Shown here: in pieces, positions 16,803 through 25,734 of the stretch
Layout of the letters: the number at the start of each line of letters is the position of its first letter
Numbering within the stretch: the first letter of the stretch is position 1
Assembly: GCF_902506145.1 (NCBI RefSeq)
Contig: NZ_LR733519.1
Location: forward strand, 2,271,213-2,335,212
Direction of reading: 5' to 3'
Length of the DNA: 64,000 bases
Source of the DNA: Burkholderia sp. 8Y
GTDB taxonomy: Bacteria > Pseudomonadota > Gammaproteobacteria > Burkholderiales > Burkholderiaceae
Position numbers and translations under genes: made by a program
Notes under the pieces: generated by a model
Seen by the model: the letters and a program-made list of their open reading frames with translations, nothing else
What the model was told of the DNA's origin: nothing
The model's database searches: none

Positions 16803-18289
16803 CCCTGAGCCCGATCCGCGAGCCACGCGGTCAGGCGATCGACATCCGCCGCGCTCGCGTGCATGCCGAGCTTGGAGCGGCGCCAGAGAATATCGTCGGC
16901 TGTTTGCGCCCACTCGTGATCGACGAGATACGCCGCTTCCGCCTCGTAAAGCCCCGGCGTGAGCATCTTGCCCAGCGCGGTAATCGTGTCGATGCCACCG
17001 AGCATCACGTCGGCGCGCGTGCCGTAGGCGCGCGCATAGCGTTCGGCCAGCTCCGCCGCGAGAAAGCGATGCCGTTCGCGGAACTCGCCTGCAAAGCGCG
17101 CGAAAGCAGCATCGGGCATGTCGCCGCCGGGAAGCGGCGCGGCGTGCGTCCAGGCGGCTGCCGTGAGCGACAGCGGGCGCGCGAGGCGTTCGGCGGCCTC
17201 TTGCGCGAGGCGGCGATACGTCGTGATCTTGCCGCCCAGCACGGTGACAAGCGGCGCGCCGCTGGAGTCGAATTCGAGCCGATAGTCCCGCGTGGCCGAT
17301 GCCGCATCGTCCGCGCCGTCCGCCAGCAACGGCCGCACGCCCGCATAGGACCAGACGACGTCGCGCGGGCTCACGCGTTCGCGGAAATAGCGGTTCACGG
17401 CGGCGCACAGATACTCGATCTCGTCGTCCGCGATACGCACGTCGGCGAGCGGGCCGTCGTAATCGACGTCCGTCGTGCCGATCAGCGTGTAATCGCGTTG
17501 CCACGGAATCGCGAACACGATGCGCCGGTCGTCGTTCTGCAAAATGTACGCGTGATCGTGATCGAAGAGCTTGCGCGTCACGATATGGCTGCCCTTCACG
17601 AGCCGCATCGGGCGCGCGTTCGATTCTCCGGCGGCGAGCGCGCCGACCCACGGACCCGCCGCATTGACGATGGCGCGCGCCGCGACTTCACGCCGATGAC
17701 CGGACGCATCGGCCAGCACGACGCGCCATTCGCGCTCGCCCCGCGATGCGGACACGAAGCGCGTTCGCGTTGCGACATGCGCGCCGCGTTCGTGGGCGTC
17801 CAGCGCGTTCAGGATGACGAGCCGTGCGTCGTCCACGGCGGCATCGGAATAGACGAAGCCGCGCGTGATCGAATCGATGAGCGGCGCGCCCGCGAAGTGC
17901 GTGCGCAAATCGACGGCGCGCGAGCCTTCGAGCACCGCGCGGCGGCTCAGATGGTCATAGAGGAAGAGCCCCGCGCGGATCATCCATGCGGGACGCAGCG
18001 CGGGAACGTGCGGCATCACAAAGCGCAGCGGCGCGATCAGATGAGGCGCGATGGCGAGCAAGACCTCGCGTTCCTTCAGCGCCTTCCGGACCAGCCCGAA
18101 CTCGCGGTATTCCAGATAGCGCAGGCCGCCGTGAATGAGTTTCGTGCTCGCGGATGACGTGTGCTGCGCGAGATCGTCCTGTTCGACGAGCATCACGCGC
18201 GCGCCGCGTCCGGCCAGATCCCGCGCGATGCCCGCGCCATTGATGCCGCCGCCCACTACGAGAACGTCCCATTGCGAAGGCTCGATCAT
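16742..18289 (-). CDS. glpD: Aerobic glycerol-3-phosphate dehydrogenase
   Basis: 515 residues, near the usual 500. The N-terminal FAD-binding motif GGGINGAGIARDLAGRG, then STKLIHGGLRYLEY, IVNAAGPWVGAL, IGTTDVDYDGPL and SYAGVRPLLADG define GlpD. It oxidises sn-glycerol 3-phosphate to dihydroxyacetone phosphate at the inner membrane, feeding quinone. The ATG at 18289 is the only start that keeps the Rossmann fold at the N-terminus. Usual partners glpF and glpK are not next to it. The C-terminal tail (SPASANPAPSAT) runs into the convergent gene. Confidence 0.93.
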   Translation of the reverse strand: MIEPSQWDVLVVGGGINGAGIARDLAGRGARVMLVEQDDLAQHTSSASTKLIHGGLRYLEYREFGLVRKALKEREVLLAIAPHLIAPLRFVMPHVPALRPAWMIRAGLFLYDHLSRRAVLEGSRAVDLRTHFAGAPLIDSITRGFVYSDAAVDDARLVILNALDAHERGAHVATRTRFVSASRGEREWRVVLADASGHRREVAARAIVNAAGPWVGALAAGESNARPMRLVKGSHIVTRKLFDHDHAYILQNDDRRIVFAIPWQRDYTLIGTTDVDYDGPLADVRIADDEIEYLCAAVNRYFRERVSPRDVVWSYAGVRPLLADGADDAASATRDYRLEFDSSGAPLVTVLGGKITTYRRLAQEAAERLARPLSLTAAAWTHAAPLPGGDMPDAAFARFAGEFRERHRFLAAELAERYARAYGTRADVMLGGIDTITALGKMLTPGLYEAEAAYLVDHEWAQTADDILWRRSKLGMHASAADVDRLTAWLADRAQGQCDAPRRSPASANPAPSAT

Positions 18290-18743
18290 GCTGTCTCCGT
18301 GTGAAGCGACTAGTGTAGTCTGGGTCGCCGGATGCTTCTGTGCGAAGGCGCGGGGAAATTTGGCGAGCGGATGATTGGACGTCAGCACCGCCGTCCCGGG
18401 TTCGTGCCGCAAAGCATCAGAAGTTCACTTTGATGCCCGCCGATACGGCCCGTTGCCGGTTCGAATTGCTGTTCACGAGGCGCAGCGTGCGTGTCGCGCA
18501 GCCGGGATGGGCCGGATGCCTTGTCAACGCTGATCTCGTTCACCGCCGCAGGTTCAGTGACAAGCGATTTGATCGGTTCGGCTCCCGCGCCCCGGCGCCT
18601 TCCAGCGCGCCGCCGCCGCGAGCGTCGGCATGGTTATGGCTATCTGATTCGAAAAGGATGCCGCGTGGCGCCAGTGGGGCGCCGTGCGATGTCAATCCCA
18701 TGATGGTTCCGCGCGCTGCGGCGCAGGCCGAACACCGACGACG
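18290..18743. other. Intergenic region between glpD and the Nudix gene, 454 bp
   Basis: Holds no intact gene. The glpD promoter should be near 18290-18400. The part 18417-18496 encodes, on the minus strand, what looks like the last strand of an outer-membrane barrel (separate entry). The rest shows no feature I can support. Confidence 0.45.
18417..18496 (-). pseudogene. Possible remnant of an outer-membrane barrel protein C-terminus
   Basis: On the minus strand one frame ends ...TLRLVNSNSNRQRAVSAG then IKVNF and a stop. Alternating hydrophobic residues ending in phenylalanine are the C-terminal signature of beta-barrel outer-membrane proteins. Upstream the frame quickly loses protein character and no start or barrel is found, so only a scrap of a gene would remain. 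Could also be chance. Confidence 0.25.
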
Positions 18744-19157
18744 ATGAGAGAACGAGCGACCATCATTTGCACGCGCGACACGAAAATCCTGCTCGTCGCG
18801 CGCAAGCGTGGGCGCTGGGCGCTGCCCGGCGGCACGATATGGCGCAAGGAGTCGCCGGAAGAGGCGGCGCGGCGGGAACTGGAAGAAGAGACGGGGCTCG
18901 TCGCCGGCGAACTCACGTACCTCTTTCTGTTTGGCGGCGTGAGCAAGCATCATCATGTGTTCGGCGCGGTCATCGGCGAACGCGCGGTGGCCGAGCCGCG
19001 CAACGAGATCGCGCGCTGCGACTGGTTCAGCGCGAAACAGGTCGCGACGCTCGCGACCAGCGTTCCGACGCGCGAAATCATCGCGTTGACGATGGAGAGC
19101 GTCGCCGGAAGGCGTCGGGCGCGTGTCGCGTGGAATGTGAGCGATGCGCTCGCCTGA
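18744..19157 (+). CDS. Nudix hydrolase
   Basis: 137 residues. The Nudix box spans about residues 29-52 (GGTIWRKE, then RELEEETGL), complete with the catalytic glutamates. Family members hydrolyse nucleoside diphosphates linked to another group. The short N-terminal beta region (MRERATIICTRDTKILLVAR) and length fit small housekeeping members; the real substrate cannot be told. The 3' end of the gene (19051-19099) is imperfectly repeated just after its stop. Confidence 0.87.
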   Translation: MRERATIICTRDTKILLVARKRGRWALPGGTIWRKESPEEAARRELEEETGLVAGELTYLFLFGGVSKHHHVFGAVIGERAVAEPRNEIARCDWFSAKQVATLATSVPTREIIALTMESVAGRRRARVAWNVSDALA

Positions 19158-19207
19158 GGTCGCGACCAGAATTCGACGCGCGAAATCACCGCGTTGACGA
19201 TAGGGAG
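19051..19207 (+). repeat. Imperfect 48-bp direct repeat of the Nudix gene 3' part
   Basis: Copy 1 is 19051-19099, inside the Nudix gene. Copy 2 is 19160-19207, starting two bases after the stop codon. Both share GCGCGAAATCA and CGCGTTGACGAT with a few changes and one missing base. The period is 109 bp, so it is a partial segmental duplication that now lies in non-coding DNA. Confidence 0.75.
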
Positions 19208-19421
19208 TAACTCAAGCGCGCGTTCGTCGGACTCGACCGCACCACGAGCCGGACCTTTTTCCACATCGTCACACCGCCCTCGCAGCCGCTTCCGCCGCAT
19301 TGCGCCGCAACCTGCGTGAAGCCTTCTCGACGCAGCCCGCAAGCCGACCCGCGATCCATCAGACGCGTGCAAGGAACGCCGGATGCTGCAAGGAGCCGGA
19401 CCTTCCCCTTCCGGACCTGCC

Positions 19422-20447
19422 ATGCGAATCCAACTGAAGCCTCTCGATCAACAAACGATCGTCCTCACCGGCGCGACGAGCGGTATCGGCCTCGCCACGG
19501 CGCGACGCGCGGCGAAGGCCGGCGCGCGCCTCATGCTGATCGCCCGCGACGAAACCGCACTCGCCGTGCTCGCCGACGAACTCGCGGCCGAGGGTGCGCC
19601 CGCCGTCGCGTACACGGCAGCGGACGTCGCCGACGAAAGCCAGCTTCAGGCCGCCGCCGATGCCGCCATCGACCGCTTCGGCGGCTTTGATACGTGGATC
19701 AACAATGCGGGCGTGTCGGTGTATGGCCGCATCGCCGATGTATCGCTCGAAGACCAGCGCAAGCTCTTCGACACGAACTACTGGGGCGTCGTGAACGGCT
19801 CGCGCGTCGCCGTCAAGCACCTGCGCGAACGCGGCGGCGCGCTCATCAATCTGGGCAGCGAACTGTCGGATGTCGCCGTGCCGCTGCAAGGGCCGTACGT
19901 CGCATCGAAGCACGCAGTAAAGGGCTTCACGAACTCGCTGCGCCTCGAACTCAAGAACGAGAAAGCGCCCGTTTCGGTGACGCTCATCAAGCCGGCGGGC
20001 ATCGACACGCTTTTCGTCGAACACGCGAAGAACTATCTCGATGAAGAGCCGAAGCTGCCGCCGCCGGTCTATGCGCCCGAGGTCGTCGCGAAGGCGATCC
20101 TCCACGCGGCTGTGCACCCCGAGCGCGATATCTATGTGGGGGGCGCGTCGCGGGCGATGGCCGGCTTCGGTCAGCGCGCGCCGCGTTTGTACGACGCGAT
20201 CGCCAGCCTGCTTGGCGTGAAGGCGCAATTGAAGGGCGAACCGAAGCAGAGCGGCGACGCGCTGTACGAAGGCGGCGGCGATTTGCGCGAACGCTCTGGC
20301 AAGAACGGCCGCGTGCGCGAGTTCAGCCTGTACACCGACGCGCGCCTGCAACCGGCGGGCGCGCGGGCCGCATTGACCGGCGCGGCTGCCGTGCTGCTCG
20401 TGATGATGGCGCGGCGCTACGTGCGCCAGACGCGCGACGCTTTCTGA
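19422..20447 (+). CDS. SDR-family oxidoreductase with C-terminal hydrophobic tail
   Basis: 341 residues. Classical SDR core: TGATSGIG at 16-23, NNAG at 94-97, S146, Y159 and K163 (PYVASK). After the core come about 90 residues ending in a hydrophobic segment (AALTGAAAVLLVMMARR), probably a membrane anchor. It would oxidise or reduce an alcohol/carbonyl with NAD(P); substrate unknown. Start is uncertain: ATG 19422 gives the usual N-terminus, but ATG 19383, 13 codons upstream, has a better spaced AAGGA. It is followed after 17 bases by the royal-jelly-like gene. Confidence 0.85.
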   Translation: MRIQLKPLDQQTIVLTGATSGIGLATARRAAKAGARLMLIARDETALAVLADELAAEGAPAVAYTAADVADESQLQAAADAAIDRFGGFDTWINNAGVSVYGRIADVSLEDQRKLFDTNYWGVVNGSRVAVKHLRERGGALINLGSELSDVAVPLQGPYVASKHAVKGFTNSLRLELKNEKAPVSVTLIKPAGIDTLFVEHAKNYLDEEPKLPPPVYAPEVVAKAILHAAVHPERDIYVGGASRAMAGFGQRAPRLYDAIASLLGVKAQLKGEPKQSGDALYEGGGDLRERSGKNGRVREFSLYTDARLQPAGARAALTGAAAVLLVMMARRYVRQTRDAF

Positions 20448-20464
20448 CCAACCAGGAGTTGACC

Positions 20465-21601
20465 ATGCACCGACTGAGCCGCAGTGTCGCCGCCGCAAGC
20501 CTCGCCTTTGCATTGGTCGCGCAAACCGCGCTCGCGCAGGATTCATCGAGCGATGTCGCTGCGAGCGCGCACGGCGGCGCGCGGCTGCAACTCGTCGCGC
20601 GATTCGAACATCAGGTCACGGGCGTGACGGTTTCGCCGACCGGCCGCATTTTCGTCAACTTCCCGCGCTGGACCGAGGACGCGCCGATCTCGGTCGCGGA
20701 ACTCGGCCCGAGCGGCGATCTGCGGCCGTTCCCGGATGCCGAGTGGAACGCGTGGCGCAACGCGCGCCGCGACGAGATTTCGCCGTCGGATCATTGGGTG
20801 TGCGTGCAGTCGGTCGTGGCGGACAAGCAGGGCAATCTCTGGGTGCTGGACCCGGGCGCGCCGGCGCAATCGCTCGTCGTGCCGGGGGCGCCCAAGCTCG
20901 CGCAGATCGACCTCGCGACGAACCAGATCGCGCATGTATTCCATTTCGATGAAACCATCGCGCCGCAAGGCAGCTATCTGAACGATGTGCGCCTGAGCCC
21001 GGATGGCCGCTTCGTCTATATCACCGATTCCGGCGTGCGCGGCGCGATTGTCGTGATCGACCGGACGACGGGCGTCGCGCGGCGCGTGCTCGACGGCGAT
21101 CCGAGCACGCAGGCGGACAAGACCGTGACCGTGAGCGTCGACGGCAAGCCGCTGCGTCAGACCGATGGCCGAGGCGTGAATTTTTCCGCCGACGGCATCG
21201 CGCTCACGCCCGACGGACGCTATCTCTACTGGCAGGCGGTGAAGGGCAAGACGCTGTATCGCATCGCCACCGACGCGCTGCAGAATCCGCAGTTGAGCGC
21301 GCAGCAGGTGTCGTCGCGCGTGGAGACGGTCGGCATCGACGGGCCTGCGGACGGGCTGCTCTTCGACCAGCGCGGCCGGCTGTACGTGTCGGGCGTAGAG
21401 GATCACGCGGTGCGCATGCGCGAAGGCGAGAAGCTTCGGACGCTGCTGCGCGATCCGCAACTGCGTTGGCCGGACACGTTCACCGAAGGGCCGGACGGCA
21501 CCGTGTACGTGACGGACTCGCGCATTCCGGACATGAGCTGGTTCAAGCCCGACGATCCGATCGCGTTGCCGACTTCGCTTTATGCGATTCGGCGGAGATG
21601 A
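20465..21601 (+). CDS. Secreted yellow/major-royal-jelly-family beta-propeller protein
   Basis: 378 residues with a signal peptide (cleavage likely after AQTALAQ). Repeated strands such as LQLVARFEHQVTGVTVSPTG, GNLWVLDPGAP, NDVRLSPDGRFVYITDSG and TEGPDGTVYVTDSRIPDMSW are those of the bacterial yellow/MRJP beta-propeller family, related to SMP-30 lactonases. Bacterial members are periplasmic or secreted and mostly uncharacterised. CAGGAG precedes ATG 20465; a TTG two codons upstream is possible. Probably co-transcribed with the SDR. Confidence 0.85.
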   Translation: MHRLSRSVAAASLAFALVAQTALAQDSSSDVAASAHGGARLQLVARFEHQVTGVTVSPTGRIFVNFPRWTEDAPISVAELGPSGDLRPFPDAEWNAWRNARRDEISPSDHWVCVQSVVADKQGNLWVLDPGAPAQSLVVPGAPKLAQIDLATNQIAHVFHFDETIAPQGSYLNDVRLSPDGRFVYITDSGVRGAIVVIDRTTGVARRVLDGDPSTQADKTVTVSVDGKPLRQTDGRGVNFSADGIALTPDGRYLYWQAVKGKTLYRIATDALQNPQLSAQQVSSRVETVGIDGPADGLLFDQRGRLYVSGVEDHAVRMREGEKLRTLLRDPQLRWPDTFTEGPDGTVYVTDSRIPDMSWFKPDDPIALPTSLYAIRRR

Positions 21602-21639
21602 ATGGGGCGCGTGAATGGGGCGATGGTTTGGGGGTGGTT

Positions 21640-22383
21640 CGCGCTCGGCGCGCCTTGCCGGCTTTGCTCCATGCAATCTGGCGGACCGATGCTGGCGCGT
21701 GTTTAACGCAATGGTCCGCGACGCGAGCCTCTTGAACGGCTGAATGCGTTGGACTGTGGATTTGCTTTTTTCCGTGGTCGATGGCCGTTGGCCACGCGGT
21801 GAGTCGCTGGGAGCGGCATTCGGCGGCGGCGATCTTGGCACATGCTCAACACGGCGGGCTGCGCCGTACATCGGGCCGCGACGCTAGTCGCCTGAACCGC
21901 TAAATTCGCCGGACTGTGCGTGCAGTTGCGTTGTCTGATAAGTGGCGGTGGCCGCGCGGCGAATCGGTCCGAGTCGCGTTCGGCGGCGGCGATCTTGACT
22001 CATGCTTGACACGACCGTCTTCGCCGCGTGTCGAGCCGCGACGCTAGTCGCCTGAACCGCCGAATACGTTCGACTGTGCGTGCGGGTGCGTGTCCTGATA
22101 GATGGCTTTGGCGGCGCGGCGAATTGATAGGAGCCGCGTTTGGCGGCGATCTTTGCGTATGCTGCATACGACCTTCTTCGCCGCGTGTCGGGCCGCGACG
22201 CTAGTCGCCCGAACCGCTGATTACGTTGGCCTGTGCGTGCAGTTGCGTTCCGATAGCTGACGGTGGCCGCGCGGCAAATCGCTCCGGGCCGCGTTCAGCG
22301 CGGGGCTCGCATTCTCCGATTCAATGGCGGTAATCTGGGCGCGTGCTCAACCCGACGGACGGCGGCGCAAGGTGCTTGAACGC
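21640..22383. repeat. Array of degenerate non-coding repeats of about 160 bp
   Basis: Four units can be aligned by eye, beginning at about 21715, 21875, 22035 and 22192 (spacings 160, 160 and 157), with traces of further units before 21715 and after 22350. The best conserved part is the unit start, CGACGCTAGTCGCC followed by GAACCG; units 2-4 contain GCGACGCTAGTCGC, a 5-bp stem with a GCTA loop. Other shared blocks are GACTGTGCGTGC and GGCGGCGATCTT. Units 2 and 3 look about three quarters identical. A unit length not divisible by three, plus stops, argues against coding. Function unknown. Confidence 0.85.
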
Positions 22384-22773
22384 AGAGACATGACTGATGG
22401 TCGGCGCGGGCGGTAAATCGCACTGGAGCTTCGCCAAGGCTGCCTTGGCCAGAAGCACGCTGACGCTGCCCGCCGCCGTGACCGTTTCGTCTACGCATCG
22501 CAACGGGTGCGCGCCGCGCCACTGCCGAAGCGTCGCGTAGACGGCGGCGCGCGTTCATCCCGGCGGCACGCCGGCAAACCCGGGAGTGCGAGCCGCCCGC
22601 TCACGCGACGGTGACCACATGCTTTCCGCATGGCGCCGTGCCATTCCAGCGCGGTGCACACCCCGGGTTCGACATTTGCTTGACACATTCGTGCATACGG
22701 TCGCAACGACCTGCACCCCAGCCGAGCCCGACACACGGCCCAGCTAAAGCACAACAAAAAAGGAGAACACCAC
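22384..22773. other. Upstream region of the MgtC-family gene, 390 bp
   Basis: No gene seen. It contains a short hairpin (GCCAAGG / CCTTGGC at 22433-22449) and a TTGACA at 22680-22685 without a convincing -10 partner. A strong ribosome binding site, AAAAAAGGAG, lies just before the mgtC start. The leader may be long, as in other mgtC genes, but no known leader element is recognisable. Confidence 0.4.
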
Positions 22774-23481
22774 ATGGGGCTGATGCCGCTCACTCTCGAA
22801 TGGCGCGACGTCGGCATACGCATTCTGCTGGCTGCGATCGCGGGCATCCTCATCGGTTTCGACCGTGGCGAATCCGGCAAGGTCGCGGGCCTGCGCACGA
22901 CGCTTCTCGTCTGCCTCGCCGCGTGCCTCTCGATGCTCGAAGTTAACGCGCTACTCGCGCAATCCGGCAAGACGCCGGAATCCTTCGTTCAACTCGACGT
23001 GATGCGTCTGCCGCTCGGCATTCTGTCGGGCGTCGGGTTCATCGGCGCGGGCGCGATTCTGCGCAAGGACGGGCTCGTCAAGGGCGTGACCACGGCGGCG
23101 ACGTTGTGGTTCGTGACGGTCGTCGGCCTGTGCTTCGGCGGCGGGCAACTCGGGCTCGGCGTGGCGGGCGTCGTGCTCGGGATCATCGTGCTGTGGTTCA
23201 TGAAAGCGATCGAAGTGCGTATCCCGCGCGAGAATCAGGCAGAACTGAAGATTACCTACGAGCCGGGGCGTTTCTCGAAGGAATCGCTGATGGAGTCGAT
23301 GCGCGCACGCGGCTGCCGTCTTTCCGCCATCGCGGGAACGTCGGGTCAGCCGGGGGATCGCGTGCAGGAGCGTTATGAGGTCCGGTGGTACGGCGTGCCG
23401 AAATCGCGCGACGTGCCGCCGTTCGTCGAATGCGCGACGAAGGCGGGCGCCGAGCACACCGAATGGTCCATCACGCGGTAA
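22774..23481 (+). CDS. MgtC/SapB family membrane protein
   Basis: 235 residues. Four to five N-terminal membrane helices with the family signature GFDRGESGKVAGLRTTLLV and GILSGVGFIGAGAILR, then a soluble C-terminal domain (about 145-235). MgtC proteins inhibit F-type ATP synthase and help cells grow at low magnesium, in acid or inside hosts; the exact role differs by species. AAGGAG is eight bases before the ATG. No mgtA/B transporter is adjacent. Confidence 0.9.
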   Translation: MGLMPLTLEWRDVGIRILLAAIAGILIGFDRGESGKVAGLRTTLLVCLAACLSMLEVNALLAQSGKTPESFVQLDVMRLPLGILSGVGFIGAGAILRKDGLVKGVTTAATLWFVTVVGLCFGGGQLGLGVAGVVLGIIVLWFMKAIEVRIPRENQAELKITYEPGRFSKESLMESMRARGCRLSAIAGTSGQPGDRVQERYEVRWYGVPKSRDVPPFVECATKAGAEHTEWSITR

Positions 23482-23500
23482 AGCGCCGCGCGGCCCGCGC

Positions 23501-23800
23501 TCAGAGTTCAGGCGTCTTGAGATCCGCGTCGACGATCTGTTTGCCGCGCATTTGCGCGGCGTTCTTCGCGGCGTCCTTCGAATCGAACGGGCCGAGTTCT
23601 TCGGCGCCATCGAAGGGATAGAGCAGGCGCGCATCGGTGAGGCGCACGACCTTCAGCGTGCCGACGAAGCCGCCGCTCACGTGCGGCCGATACGACGCGT
23701 AGACCGCGTAGTCGTCTTCGGTGAGGCCGGGCTTGGCCGCATGGTCTTTCTTCCATGGGAACAAGACGAGCTTCGCGCGTCGCGAGACCGGTTCTTTCAT
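23501..23800 (-). CDS. Small conserved protein of unknown function (DUF6723-like)
   Basis: 99 residues. Positively charged N-terminus, then a compact sequence with YRPHVSGGFVGTLKVVRLTD and FDSKDAAKNAAQMRGKQIVD, which looks like a small alpha/beta domain of the type annotated DUF6723 in Burkholderiaceae; that name is from memory. No membrane segment or signal. It converges with mgtC. Confidence 0.7.
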   Translation of the reverse strand: MKEPVSRRAKLVLFPWKKDHAAKPGLTEDDYAVYASYRPHVSGGFVGTLKVVRLTDARLLYPFDGAEELGPFDSKDAAKNAAQMRGKQIVDADLKTPEL

Positions 23801-23878
23801 GGCCGGGATCAGTGAGAGAGAAATCGACCCGAATGTTAAGCATTCGCTGTGCCGAAGACCGATCCCGGCCTCGGGAGG

Positions 23879-24337
23879 TCAGCTCTTGAGGTCGTCCGGC
23901 ACCTTGCCGCCGTTCTCGGCGAGCTTCTTCATCACTTCCTTGTGCAGCCAGATGTTCATGGAAGCGGAGTCGTCCGTGTTGCCGGTGTAGTGCAGTTCGG
24001 ACGCGAGTTCCTTGCGCGCCTGCAGGCTGCTGTCGAGATCGAGCAGCTTCATCAGGTCGACAATCGACGTGCGCCAGTTCAGGTTGGCGCCATTCTGCTG
24101 CTGCTTCTGCGAGAGGATGGCTTCGACATCGACTTCGGGCATTGGCGTGACGGGCGGACGCGCGGGTTCAGCGCCCGCCGTGGCCGGCGCCGCCGCCGTC
24201 GGGGTCGGATTCGCTTGCGCCGCCGCGGCGCCGCCCGTCGCGTTCGATGCGGCAGGCGGTGTCGTGCCGCCTGAAGCGGTGGCGGCCGGATGATCGTGCG
24301 GGAAAATCTTGTTCAGAATGGTCGAAAAAATACTCAT
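23879..24337 (-). CDS. DUF3597 domain-containing protein
   Basis: 152 residues. Opens MSIFSTILNKIFPH, has an Ala/Thr/Pro-rich linker (about 18-64) and a C-terminal helical domain (VDVEAILSQKQQQNGANLNW, SIVDLMKLLDLDSSLQARK, ELHYTGNTDDSASMN) that is the DUF3597/LysM-associated signature. Function unknown; often found among stress or envelope genes. CAGGAG precedes the ATG. Confidence 0.87.
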   Translation of the reverse strand: MSIFSTILNKIFPHDHPAATASGGTTPPAASNATGGAAAAQANPTPTAAAPATAGAEPARPPVTPMPEVDVEAILSQKQQQNGANLNWRTSIVDLMKLLDLDSSLQARKELASELHYTGNTDDSASMNIWLHKEVMKKLAENGGKVPDDLKS

Positions 24338-24408
24338 CGTGTTCTCCTGTCGAAAGAATCAAACGCACGGCGAACGCGCTGCCGCGACCGCCGCGCCGGG
24401 AAAGAATT

Positions 24409-24624
24409 TTAACTCTCCTGACCCACCGCCTTCGATACGGCTGCGGGACTTTCGTATTCCTGATCGGGCAACGCGTCGAGCGCGTTCGTGACCTCCTCGC
24501 TCGCGCCGTTGCTGCGAGCGGTGTCGAGGAGCGTCTGCTTGTCGGCGGGATAGTCGATGCCTTTGAGCGCCTTCTGCATGTCGATGAACATGCTGTTCGA
24601 TCCGCCGGACGGGTTGTTCGCCAT
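24409..24624 (-). CDS. DUF2795 domain protein
   Basis: 71 residues. MQKALKGIDYPADKQTLLDT then ASEEVTNALDALPDQEYESP is the DUF2795 pattern: a short winged-helix-like domain in which a residue pair PADK and LPD-x-EY are conserved. Function unknown. CAGGAG precedes the ATG. Lies between DUF3597 and a small lipoprotein on the same strand. Confidence 0.87.
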   Translation of the reverse strand: MANNPSGGSNSMFIDMQKALKGIDYPADKQTLLDTARSNGASEEVTNALDALPDQEYESPAAVSKAVGQES

Positions 24625-24666
24625 TGCATTTCTCCTGTGAAGTGGTGTGTCTTGCCGCGCGTGACG

Positions 24667-24906
24667 TTACTGGCTCGCGCCCGCGGGCGCATCGCTCGCG
24701 GCGGTGGCGGGGAAGCTGGCCGCAGCGGGCGCCGATGCCATCGGCGCGGGCGACATCGGCGCCGATGCAGCCGCCGACGTATCGCTCGCCGCGCCGGAAC
24801 TCGCGCCGCTGCTTGCGTCGCCGCCGCGTTTGCAGCCTGCCGTGAGCGACATCGCGATCAAAAGCGCGGCGAGCGTTGCAACTCGGGTCGTGTGGTTCTT
24901 CGTCAT
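24667..24906 (-). CDS. Small Ser/Ala-rich lipoprotein
   Basis: 79 residues. Signal peptide ends in the lipobox LTAGC with lysine at +2, so the mature protein is acylated; the remaining 50 residues are almost only Ala, Ser, Gly, Pro and a few Asp/Met, i.e. unstructured. GGAGG precedes the ATG. Probably an envelope protein; function unknown. Confidence 0.72.
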   Translation of the reverse strand: MTKNHTTRVATLAALLIAMSLTAGCKRGGDASSGASSGAASDTSAAASAPMSPAPMASAPAAASFPATAASDAPAGASQ

Positions 24907-24942
24907 GCTTTCTTCCTCCGTGCTTCGTCGTTCGTCATGGAA

Positions 24943-25734
24943 TCACGACGACCCGTTCGCGTCCTTGAAAGGGACTTCGACGAGCGTCGTCTGCACCGAC
25001 GTGCCGCTTTCCCACGCATTCGCACCGGGCGCGATGTCCGGCACGGGAATGCCATAGCGTCTGCGCTTGCGGTCCTCGGACGAGACGCGAAGACGCGCGT
25101 CGCGTTCGGCGACCATTGCCTCGTTCACCTGACCGTCCTGCGTGAAGCCCATCATCAGTTGCGGCGGGCCGTAGGGAAATTCATCGCGGTCGATCTGCCA
25201 CGTATGGAAAGTCTTGCCGTAGGTCGAAACGAGGTCCTGAAAATACGCGCGCTCGGCCAGTTCCGGAATGCCGGGCGCAATGAGAGTGCCGGACTTCACT
25301 TCGTAGTGATGGCTGTGCCAGAGGCGTTTCTCCTCCGCTGGCAACTGCCGGAAACGCTCCTCCGAAATGATGTATTCGATGCCGATGAGCCGCGCGTCCG
25401 GCCGGTTCGAATCGAAGATGACGCATTGATGCAGATCGTGCCGAAGATGGATGCAGAAGTGATGCGCCTCGACCTGACGGCCCATGTCGTCCGCGTACAT
25501 GTGAAAGCCGTTGAGCCACGTACTCATGGCTTGCAGCGGATACTTCGGCTGCATGACACCCGATGCGAGATCGAGCAGGCGATGCTTCGCCGAATGCGCT
25601 TCGCCGACGCGCGCAATGGCGTTGGCGCGGCGCCCGATCAGCACGCCCGCCGCCGCCGCGAGCCCGGCCACGACGCCCGCCGCGAGCGGCATGAAAGAAT
25701 CCGATGCGTTCGACTGTTCTCGCGGGTTGCTCAT
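24943..25734 (-). CDS. DUF1264 family protein (oil-body-associated-protein-like)
   Basis: 263 residues. A hydrophobic segment near the N-terminus (MPLAAGVVAGLAAAAGVLIG) is followed by the DUF1264 domain: HHFCIHLRHDLHQCVIFDSN, RLIGIEYIISEERFRQLP, WHSHHYEVKSGTLIAPG and FHTWQIDRDEFPYGPPQLMM. Plants use relatives in oil bodies; the bacterial function is not known. GGAGG lies before ATG 25734. Three histidine-rich stretches suggest a metal site, as inference. Confidence 0.85.
   Translation of the reverse strand: MSNPREQSNASDSFMPLAAGVVAGLAAAAGVLIGRRANAIARVGEAHSAKHRLLDLASGVMQPKYPLQAMSTWLNGFHMYADDMGRQVEAHHFCIHLRHDLHQCVIFDSNRPDARLIGIEYIISEERFRQLPAEEKRLWHSHHYEVKSGTLIAPGIPELAERAYFQDLVSTYGKTFHTWQIDRDEFPYGPPQLMMGFTQDGQVNEAMVAERDARLRVSSEDRKRRRYGIPVPDIAPGANAWESGTSVQTTLVEVPFKDANGSS

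Noticed and set aside
18340..18747. 135-codon plus-strand frame before the Nudix gene
   Set aside because: Biased composition, no ribosome binding site, no motif.
21640..22383. The 160-bp repeats as protein-coding tandem repeats
   Set aside because: Unit length of 157-160 breaks the frame and stop codons occur in all frames.
22680..22710. TTGACA as a promoter for the mgtC gene
   Set aside because: No acceptable -10 at 16-18 bases, so not supported.
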